64,000 nucleotides of DNA from Bryopsis sp. KO-2023 (lineage: Eukaryota > Chlorophyta > Ulvophyceae > Bryopsidales > Bryopsidaceae): NCBI GenBank assembly GCA_030272585.1, contig BSYQ01000004.1, positions 4,774,001-4,838,000 on the forward strand, read 5' to 3'. Under the pieces are notes generated by a model. The model worked only from the letters and a program-made list of their open reading frames with translations. It was not told where the DNA came from and made no database searches. Shown in pieces: positions 42,450-52,600 of the stretch (within the stretch, counting starts at the first letter, position 1; each line of letters starts with the position of its first letter). The translations under genes were made by a program, and so were the position numbers.

Positions 42450-43500
42450 CCGATGCCGACATGTCGGTCATCGATCAAACCGATCTCCGATCAAGATCGG
42501 CACCTGCGATTTCCGATCAAATCGATCATCGATCAGATCGGTCCGATCAAACCGATCACCGATCAAAATCGGACCGATCACAAAAATCGGTCCGACTTTT
42601 CCGATCAAAATCGGCCGATCACCCAATTCTGCCTCGGAAACCAGATCGGATCGGGATCGGGATCGGCGTTTTCCGATCAGATCGGATCTGCCGATCACCC
42701 ACCGATCCCGATCCGATCATGATCGGAAATCGGGTGACGCACAAAGTAACCCCCGCAGGGTCCCCAGAACCCAAGGGAACCGAGTGGGATTCGAACACCA
42801 TACCGCACGATGCCGAGTCATCTACACTGAGCGCTAAGCCAAGTGGACCACGATGATTCTGTGGTTGTTGCAATAATATACCCTAATTTCACAGAATTAC
42901 AAACAGATTAAGGTATATGATCGCAACAGCCACGAAATCATCGTGGTCCACTTGGCTTAGTGCTCAGTGTAGATGACTCGGCATCGTGCGGTATGGTGTT
43001 CGAATCCCACTCGGTTCCCTTGGGTTCTGGGGACCTTGCGGGGGTTACTTTGTGCGTCACCCGATTTCCGATCATGATCGGATCGGGATCGGTGGGTGAT
43101 CGGCAGATCCGATCTGATCGGAAATTTACCAAATTCACCGACTTCGCGCCTTTCATACCGATCATGATCGGTTCTCCCCGATCATTGTACCGATCAAAAA
43201 AAAAAACGCCGACTTTGATCGGCCGACTATTCCGATCACAGCTCCGCGCCTTGATCGGATCGGGATCGGGATCGGCCGACGTCGTTCTTTGATCGGATCG
43301 GTCGCCGATCTCGATTAATCGGTCCGATCAAGACACCGATCACCGATGATCGGCACCGATCATGATCGGTAAAAAAAAAAAAAAAAAAACCCGATTATTT
43401 TTGTATCACCCTATAATAGACATTAGTGAAAATCCGATCCCGATCCGACCCCGTTTAGACCTATTTTTAGCAGGCCGATCATTGCCTATCATATCCCTAG
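42450..43500. repeat. GATCGG/CCGATC-rich region with a central palindrome carrying tRNA-like sequence
   Basis: Dozens of GATCGG and CCGATC words occur in mixed orientation. Within them, arms of about 200 bp (42669-42875 and 42928-43122) form an inverted repeat around a spacer of about 50 bp. Each arm holds a tRNA-like segment with A-box TGGCTTAGTGC and B-box GTTCGAATCC. It reads on the plus strand in the right arm and on the minus strand in the left. The predicted T-stem pairs poorly, so this is a tRNA-derived repeat rather than a working tRNA gene. Confidence 0.75.
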
Positions 43501-43592
43501 TATGCCTGCGTCAGGTTGTGCTGCCCATAACCACCCACCCTCAGCGAGGTCTTCTCGTCCCTTGCCAGTCGCACTTGACGTACGCTCGTAGT

Positions 43593-43736
43593 CCTAGCTC
43601 TCCCTCACGGCCATTCTGGCGTCACGAATCGTCTTACTGCAACGGACGACTTACTGCGAACCGAATCGTCTGACAGCGTTCCGGAGTTCTTACTGCGACC
43701 GAATTGGCTTTCAGGTCGTGTCAGAGGTCACCAGGG
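43593..43736. repeat. Internal 144-bp direct repeat, copy 2
   Basis: Second copy of the segment at 42159-42302, in the same orientation. Flanking sequence differs immediately outside both ends. Confidence 0.9.
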
Positions 43737-43992
43737 CGCAAAAGGCCAGACCTTGTGATGTGACTTGCTTCGAACTTCCGCTGCGGGAAGGTCTGGGGAT
43801 CGTCTGGGATTTGCGATGTGACTTCCTTGATCGCAAAAAGGCCAGTGCATCCGGCACTGTCATCTCCGTGAAGGTCTGGGCATCGCCTGGGTTTTGCGAT
43901 GTGACTTACTGCGCACTCTTTGTGCGACTTACTCCACAGCTTGCGCCCTCCCTAGAGTGCACTTTCCCAGAGCGAATCTGGCTCCGAAACCA

Positions 43993-44136
43993 TGTTGGAT
44001 TGGGGAAAACGAGAAGGTTACAAAAGACAAACAAACAACCGAGTGTTCACCCTATATCCTAAAACTGGTGGACAGATCTGTACTACAAACCCAGATCTGT
44101 ACTATAAAGCCTCACTTCGATTGGGTCGTTCCAACA
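43993..44136 (-). repeat. Long terminal repeat, 5' copy in element orientation
   Basis: A 144-bp copy of the terminal repeat, followed on the minus strand by the putative primer-binding site. Confidence 0.75.
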
Positions 44137-44454
44137 GCTTCCTAACAATTATTCGTTGATCCTTTACCCCCCAATAAGAAAAACTATGCTTTTGTTTTAA
44201 ATTAGTAATGAACGAGGTGGACTATTTGTAGCAGGAGGGGGATTTCCAAAAACCATATCAGGGCAAAGGCAAGAGACACACCAAGGCCAGACCAGGATTA
44301 TCATGGAACAGCAGGGCATTTGGTGGTGCCAAGGGCAGTTCTGCTAACCAGCCCTAGAACTAGCTAGCAGAACTCCTCTCGAGACCACTGGTTGCGTCGA
44401 AGTGGCAAGAAGTCGGGGTGTCTGACTTCAACTTCGAGCAAGATGCACAGCAAC

Positions 44455-44520
44455 GGGAGGTCGTGAGTCACGACCTCCCAAATTCCTCACGACTGGTGAC
44501 TCACGAGTCGTGAGGAATTT
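44455..44520. repeat. Two adjacent hairpin sequences
   Basis: GGGAGGTCGTGA and TCACGACCTCCC form a 25-bp palindrome at 44455-44479. Next to it, AAATTCCTCACGACT (44480-44494) pairs with AGTCGTGAGGAATTT (44506-44520) across an 11-bp loop. Confidence 0.9.
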
Positions 44521-44626
44521 GGTGGAGGTAAGAATAAAAATACTATATTTCGTGTGGCATTCATGAATTTCATATTTTGTTTTTCAGTGGAGGGGTGACC
44601 AAGACCAAGAAGATGATGTTTCGCAT

Positions 44627-45004
44627 CATCACTGGTGTGCAGACATGGGCTGAGACCCCTGTGCACAGGACAGGACAGAACAGACTGTCTGTTCTGTGCA
44701 CAGGGTCGGACCTGTGCTGCACAGGTGCACAGACCTGTACAGCACAGCACAGACAGGGTCTGTGCAGTTTCTGTGCAGACTCTGTGCACAGTCTGTGCAC
44801 ATTCTGTGCACATTCTGTGCAGTTCTGTGCTGTGCTGTGCAGTCTGTGCACCTGTGCAACACAGGTCCGACCTGTGCACAGAACAGACAGTCTGTTCTGT
44901 TCTAGCCTGTGGAATTTCGAAAAACAGGACAGGACAGCACAGGGTGCACAGAACCCGCACAGGACAGGGGTCTGTCCTGTGCAGCCCATGACTGCTGGTG
45001 TGCT
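44627..45004. repeat. Imperfect palindrome built of TGTGCACAG-like words
   Basis: The region is made of CTGTGCA, TGTGCACAG and CAGGACAG words. The left arm (GAACAGACTGTCTGTTCTG then GTCGGACCTGTG) is complementary to the right arm at about 44858-44903. The outer ends also pair (ATGGGCTG with CAGCCCAT). Confidence 0.85.
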
Positions 45005-46648
45005 CACATCAAGGTTGATGTGTGGAACTTGTATTTGTTGTGAAAGAGTAATATGTAAAAAAAAAGAAGATAGGGAAATGAATTAACCCAGTGGAGTGTC
45101 AAAAGCCTAATTTAGGAATTCGTTTTTATTGGGTGCAACAGATTTTTGATTTTTGATGAGCAACGACAAAAAAAAGGACATAGTTTATTTGCAAAAAAAG
45201 ATGAAAATTATATAAAGAGGCCCACCCTCTAGTCCTTTTGCCCTTATGAAACCTGGAAAAAGAGATGGAGCCATTAAGTGGATGAAGAAGTGAAAAATGG
45301 AAGGGATGAAAAAAATCGACTTTCGACGGAAAAGAATTTGGTGAAAGAGTCGAGAGTAGGATCGGTTCTATTGGGAAGATTGGAAATTATGTTTGGGGAC
45401 AAAAGGGGGCGGTTTCGATCAGTCCAAACTTGGATTCTTTTTCAAAAAAAATTGGACAGCAAACACCCCCCCCCCCCCCCCTTAAAGAACTTTACCGCCT
45501 TCAAAAAATGCACGACATGGGAAAAACTAGAGAGTGGGCTAAACCAAGCGTTTTCTTCGATTCACCATAATGCAATAGGATTTGACCCAAAGGCAGCGAA
45601 ACCTAGAGGAGGTTCTGTGCAAAACAAGCCAGTCTATTTGCAATCCAACCTTGCACCAGACTGAGAGCAAAAAATGAGCAACAACGAATTGTTCATCTGG
45701 CAATTTTCATTCTCAGAATTAACAGGCTGTTTATTCTTGTGTGGTTCACAAAACTCCGTGCCATAATACTGCCTATGGAAGGTGGGGGGAGGGAAGGAGA
45801 CACATGGAAGCCAAGGAGCACCACCTTGTAATTGTATCCAAAATTTGCTCATCAAATCGACTGCCCATGTGGACTGCGATCAGGATCCATTCCAATTTTC
45901 TGCATTGATTAAGTTTTGTCAGATTTCTATCGAACAACGGGTACAATCATTAAAAAAAAAAAACCCAAACACCACAAATATCCTTGTTTCTAAAAAAAAT
46001 GAAATGAAATCCAGAAAATCTATACACGCCTGCCGCATAAACACATTTCCATTCCCCTATCATTCTTTCACCTTAACATCCATTTTTAGTTTTAGTTTTT
46101 TTTCTTTTTCAAACAGCGATCCATGTCCGGTCTCCAATTTCGGAAGTCCTTTCCCCACAAAAAACAAGCAAAACCCACTTGTTTGTTTTGACTTTTTTTT
46201 TACGTTGCAAAACTTACTCATATTGTGTTTTTCAACCTTTTCAAAATTATACCCCCTCCCCCTGCCCTTTTTCTTTGGTGCCCCATCCCTGATGATATTC
46301 CTGCTCTGTCGAAAAATTGGTGACCCCTCCACCTCACCCCACCCCAAAAAAAAACAGATTGGAAATGCATGATTTCTCATTTTACCAATATTTGCACCCC
46401 CCCCCCCCAAAAGAAACAAAACAAACACCAATGCAAATCCATCACCAATTTTGACTTTTTCTCCTTTAAACTTGCAAAATTATATATTTCCGCCACATCA
46501 TCCTTCCCGATCGACCCCTATCCTCCAAACTTGTGGGGGTTTTTTCTTGCCACTTATCATTTTTTCTTTCATTTTCAATCAACCCCCCCTTTCTCCCCCC
46601 TGCCCCCCTTTTTTTTTTTAAACCCCCCCAACAATCATCCGTTCAATT
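45005..46648. other. Intergenic region, no gene recognised
   Basis: Contains homopolymers and a 128-codon frame at 45278-45664 (+) that has no recognisable family. The phosphoesterase 3' end starts at 46649 on the other strand. Confidence 0.4.
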
Positions 46649-49600
46649 TCAATCGGCCTTCTTTTCGTCTGTGCAACAATTGGAAATTCGTTTCCTGGGG
46701 ACCAGCAAATAGTCGATCACCCGAAACTCCACCCCATCCTCCCACCCATCCAAACCATACTCCCCAGACCTCCCGCTGCCCCTCCCCGTTTTCGGCACCC
46801 ACCGACTCGGATACTCCGCCAAATGCGCAGGCAAAGCCGAATTCCCGGCCCCAAAGGGGCCCCTCCACTTGGGGTCTTCCCTCCAAGACGTGGGCACCTG
46901 TTTCACCGCCAGGGAAAACAGCTCCAAGTCGCCGTTGGGGGTGATGTGAAATCGGGAAAAGCCTTTGTAGTCTTGGATGCGCAGGGCGGAGAACGCTTCG
47001 TCGTAGTGGATGTGGAAAATGCAACAGCAGACGTACAGGTAGAGGCCGAAAACTTGACCGATGGCTGGCGGGGCGAGGAGCCAGTAGTAGCCCAACATCC
47101 CCATGTAATAGCCCACCGTCTGCAACACACACACACACACGGGTCGAGAAAACATTGGAGGTTTTGACATGTGCATTCGAGAAAAAATGAATGACATGTG
47201 TATCCATCCAAACATGTGTTTTGGATGATATCCCCAGCGATTGATTCGTCACGTTCTGAGCCCACATCATATATCTATCTTAGTGTTAGGAACCCATTCC
47301 CTGTCGAGTTTACTCATGCTTTTCCTCCTAGCATTTGGACATCCATGAGAAACACACCGTATGCTTTCTATCCACTTCTTCCCATATCAAAATGTTGCTC
47401 ACTCTTTTTCTCACTCATTTCCACATCAAAATGATTCTCACTCCTTTCTCACTTATTTCACATCAGAGAGTTTCACTCTTTTCTGTCACATATCAAACAT
47501 TTCTCACTCTTTTTGTCACACATTATTACCCATCCACACCTGAATTCTCGTGAGTGCCTCCCAATCGCCATCTCCGCAAATTTCCCCCCTAGCCACCGCC
47601 ACCGCCTCCGGAACATCGAAAATCGCCATCAAATATTTCAAAACGGCAGGATACACCCCGAAGGTTATTTTTGTCAGCATGTCCCTCAAATGCATGGGGT
47701 CGGGGAAATGCTCCGTCAAAAAGGACTCAAACCATCGATACAGCGAATGGTAGCCTTCATTTCCCAGTTTTTTGTGACGCATGCAGGTGAGCAATCCGAT
47801 TTCCAGCACCAGGATCAGGAAAATGGCGACGGTCAAGTGAGTGAGGGTGTGCATGGTGGCGAACAGCAGCTTCATCCCTTCGCCCCCCGTCCGGACTTTG
47901 TATCCACGAAACGCAGCCTCCCTCATTTCTTTTTGGAAAAAACCACCAAAAAAAGATAAGAAAAAAAGAATTTAAGCAACCCACTTGATTTTAGAGAGGG
48001 AAAAAAGAAAGATTTTCTTTCAAGCGACAGAAATTAGGCGAGAAAAGGAAATAACTAAGGGGAAATTGGTTGGAAGAATTTTTTTTCTTTTTTTTTTGGG
48101 GGGGGGGGGAGTCATGCTTGTGAAAACGAGGGGAGGACCCTTCCCCTGACCTGAATTGAATCCATCCAGCCATGGTTTCCCGCTGTGGAATGCTCTGGTC
48201 CAGGCTGCCGGGGGCTGGGCACCCCCCACCCCCCCTTTGCTGGCGAACGCATAGGCGGTGCAGAACATCCAAATGGTGGCTATGAGGGAGACGTAAGATT
48301 TCGAAAAGATCAATCCGGTGATGCTCAGGATGGCCATGAGGAATCGATGGGAGGCCGCTATGATGTTGGAGGCGTCCAGAATGGAGGAGGCCGCTTCGCA
48401 GCAAGGAATCACGCTCCACACGAGTAGAAAATACCATAAGGCTCCGACCACGTCGAATCGGGTGTTCTGGGGACAGACCACGGAAAAAAAAAACTCGAGT
48501 CAACAGGCCTGTATTGATCGAACCCCCCTTGAAAAAAAACTGAAACAAAACAAAGCAACACAAAACAAAGCAAAACAAGAAGAACTGAAAAACTGAAAGC
48601 TAAAAAAAGAAAAAGACGTTTTTTTTTTGTATTAAACACAATTTATATATATTTATACATATATCAAAAAAAAAACGGAGGGGGGGAGGAGGGAGGGGAT
48701 GGAAAACAGAATTCCAGAACATTGACTCGACCATATAATCACAAGAATAAGAGGAGTTCAGTAGCGAGGTCGTTTGAATTCCTAGCTGTACCTTCCATCG
48801 AAACCTGGACAGGTTTTCTGCCCCGAGGGCCGAAGACTCTTCTGCCGAAGGGTACTCCGCTTGGCACTCGTAAGTGCCTTTCCATCGAGCAGATGCAACC
48901 TCATGACACCTCCTCCCCACGGTCATCGGCCTGATGGATCGCACTCACCCTCAAAATTTTGAACTCGAATGAGTTCCTTTACAAAATATGGCTACACATC
49001 GTACTTAACGACCAAGGAAAATAAAACCAAAAATCCCGAAAAACAAAAAGATATACAAATATATTACATATATATATGGGTACCACGAGGGGCTAGATGG
49101 TAGAGCAAGATACGGACATTGTGATGATGTGGTGGTTTTTTTCTGAGTCAGCCTATAAGACATTTCCGTAAACGGGATGCACTCCGCCTTTTCGCCTTGT
49201 GTAAAGTCATTTCTAATTTTTTTAATATGTATGGATTGGTACCACGAGAAAAAGCTCCCCTTGAAATGAAGGAAGAAGAAAACGTTCCCACACACTCCTG
49301 CTTCTTTTTTCTTTTTCCAACTTCGATTTCAGTTTCGAAACCCACCACCCTGTTGCTGACCTTCCATCATATGAGTGTCGGGAGATCAAGGGATCGCTGT
49401 GATCCGGGTCGTCTTCATCGCCACCGATTTTTGCAGACACTCTGGCGCCCGAAAAGACGTGGGTGGGATGCAAAAACGCACCCCCCATTCCGTTGATGAT
49501 CAGGTGTTCTGGATCCAAGCAATGGGGTGCGTCGATGGGGGGAAGAGGAGTACTTTGCTATTTTTCCATAAAAGAAAACAGCAACAAATAAATAAATAAA

Positions 49601-52600
49601 TAAACAATAAAATAAAAAAAATGGAAGAGTTCTGTCTGCCCAGAAGACAGGAGATAATTTCTTCCAGCATGATTTTTTTTCCGCTGAACGATCCACCATA
49701 CTGTGTTGAAACGTCTTTTTGGTGGATTTGGTGGGTGTCACTTTTTCCCAAAAAGTGAAAGGGGGGGGGCGTGAAGGGAGAGTAATCAAAGCAGAATTCT
49801 ACCAAATATTTTCAAAAGATAGAAAAATCTGATCTTGGCTGCTGATCGACATCCCCACCTTGGCATCCCTCTCCCTTCTTTTCGTTTCGTACAAGCCGCT
49901 CAGACATTGGTCCGAAACGATTTTGTTGAGGTTCGGCAGAGGATCCGAGAATTCGACTCTTTCCCCTTCTCCTTCCGTTTCTTGCTTTCTTGAGTTGCCA
50001 CCCTCCGCTTGCTGCTGCTGGGGATCGCTGCTCGACTTGGACTGCCTCGAGGTCAAATCGGCATCCGAGAAAGATGCATTCTTCTGGATTTTTCTGGCCA
50101 CCATGCTGTGGCGAACGTAAAAATGCAAGTCGCCCGCTATGTGGATCCGACAGCGTCCGTTCAATCGTTCTCGGATCAATTGCCTGGAAAATGCGTGAGG
50201 GTAAGAAAAAAGAAACACCGTTTTGTTTTAACAACGTCATTGGATGCCATTTTAATTTTCCTCCCATTTTTTGAAAATAAGCAAATACAGATGTAAGTTG
50301 ACTTTGGGGCAATTGGCTGCCGAAGCCATATGACGATCGGCGACCATAAATTTGATAAAACAAAGAAGAACTGCCGCAATCATTATTATCATTCTTTATT
50401 AATATTTTTATTAATTTGCTCAGTTACCTGAGATTCAACCCCGTCCCATCGACTGTGCATGTGATCCAGTCTTCCATCCAAATCGGTTCGTGACTCATCA
50501 ACACCACTTGGGAATCCTTGGTCAGCATCTGATCAACCACACTCGCAAAATACCTGACGAATGAAAAACAAAAAAAACAAAAGAAAAGAATTTGCACACA
50601 ACCAACAGAAAAAAGAACGGTGTAAGAAAAAATTAAAAAAATTGGAATGACACTGAAATAACAGCACCAACCCCAACAGTTTTCGTTTTTAACCGCAACG
50701 AGGAGAACAAGAAAAGTAAAAATATAGCCTCGTTGGTCCCGTTGCAGCAAATCGAATCCTTCTTGTATTTTTTCTAACCCTTTCTCAAAATGTATGTCTA
50801 CATGTATTTTTTAATTTCTATTTATTCTAAATGTATGCAAGTATTTTTTTTATTTTTTTAAATTTAGTTTTTACCTGAACTGACACATGTCAATGTCGTT
50901 GACCAGCGCCAGATCCACTCCAAACAACCACCAATCATGTGGCAGTTGAACTGCAAAGTAGCTTTTTTCCTGAGGCAGCAGCCATCCTCCCAGCCAACCC
51001 CTGAGCCAAATCATTGATTTCCTGAGTTAATCCTCAGATCAAAATGGTTTTTCTACCACCTTTTTCCCTTCCTTTTTTTTTATTCTTCCGCCCGTCGAGG
51101 GGGCCATCCACGACAATTTATCAAAAGCAAAAAAAAGTGAAAAAAGAGTTGAAGATTTTTTTTGTTCTTTACCTATGTAGGATTTGTTCCACATAGGTAT
51201 CCAAACCATCGTGCCAATCGTGGTTGCCTGGAATGGCGAAACACAGCGGACCCTTGTATGCCTTCAGTGGATCAACTTGCCCATTCTCACCAAATGTCCT
51301 CGACTTTTTTAGCAGACCTGAAGTTTGCACATCAGTTCAAATGAGGTGAAGCACCACGGACCCTCCATTCTCATCCATTTTCATTCACCAATCTGCTAAT
51401 TTTTCTTCAATTTTCAATATATTTATTGTGCGATCACTTAGTCATTGAATGAATGTTTAATTTACATTAGGCAAACTTGCCCAACGAAGGCTGTCCACAA
51501 CGAGGTGATTTAGCCCCACTTAGTCATTATATCGCTTTTTATTCTTTCTTTTTTTTTTTTTCTTTTTTTTTTTTTTTTTGGGGGGGGGGGGCGACCACTT
51601 GCCTTTGGCAAGATCGGGTTTATTCACGACCAGACGGCCCGGTTTGTCGTGAGATGGTGGTGGAAAGGCATCTTGGAATGGGCCGAACAGCCGCTGCTGG
51701 TAAGTTTCCCTCGAAGGTCCAGGATAAGCTAAATCACCACCAACAAAAAGCACATCCGGTCGAGGGAGAAACACACTCTAGAACAAGCAAAAACAAAGAA
51801 ACTCATGGAAAGCTCTTTCTGTCTTTTTTTGCAGTCATTAGGAAACTAATTTGCGCCTCTCCACCTTCTCCCCCCCAACAAAAAAATTAAAAAATTAAAA
51901 AAATAGTGAATAAAATAATGATTTAGTAATCACAAATAAGTACAAATATAATAAGAAAGCAATATGATGATTGAGCAATTACAAACTAACTATAAATATG
52001 AAGAAAAAACATCTGTACAAAATTTTATCCCCCCCCCAAAAAAAACTGTAAAACTGATAATTTCAATAATTTAGAGTATCAATTCCAAATTGTGCTGAAT
52101 TCACCCCGCTATTTTTCAATTTAAAATATTCCCTATCCATATTTCGTTCTCTTTTTTCGTTTTATTTATTTTTGGGGGTGGTTCTTGGGTTATTATGCTC
52201 GCCTGCTCTTCTCCCTTGATGGTTTGGTGCATGACTTTCAGCTGAGGTTGAGCCAATGCTCTGGCGACGGTGTACGTGGAATTGCCTCCATCCCCTGTAT
52301 CGGCACAGAAATCGAACCACAGTTCTTTCCTGTCTTTCAAGTGATTGAAAGTGAGACCGTCTCCATGGCGAGGACCGGACGCCCAACCGCTGGATGTTGC
52401 AGCCTGTGTTCCAACAAATCAAAAGAAAAACATAGGTTCAAGAATAAAATTGAAAAACGAAAAAAATCAAAGTAAATAAAATAAATAAAACAAAACAAAA
52501 TAAAATGGCATTTTACAATTTTTAACATCCAATCAGGGATGGCCAAGGTACACGGGCATCCTTACAGTAGATGACCATGGTAAAACTTGAAACAAAAAAA

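Larger units (their letters stand above)
41847..44136 (-). mobile_element. Small non-coding LTR element (TRIM-like)
   Basis: Two direct 144-bp terminal repeats (41847-41990 and 43993-44136) begin TGTTGGA and end TCCAACA, with the TG...CA termini expected of LTRs. They are flanked by a 4-bp GCTT duplication (41843-41846 and 44137-44140). On the minus strand the LTR is followed almost at once by TGGTTTCGGAGCCAG, which begins with TGG and resembles a tRNA-Met-type primer-binding site. That gives minus orientation. The interior of about 2 kb has no gag or pol frame. It holds nested repeats and a palindrome, so it is non-autonomous. Confidence 0.7.

Noticed and set aside
42720..43070. Two working tRNA genes in inverted orientation
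   Set aside because: A- and B-box matches are good, but T-stem pairing fails at several positions and acceptor arms do not match, so I call them tRNA-derived repeat sequence.
48600..48944. Minus-strand 114-codon frame within a phosphoesterase intron as an extra exon
   Set aside because: Flanking exons 49557-49294 and 48466-48151 already join in phase and match the family without it.
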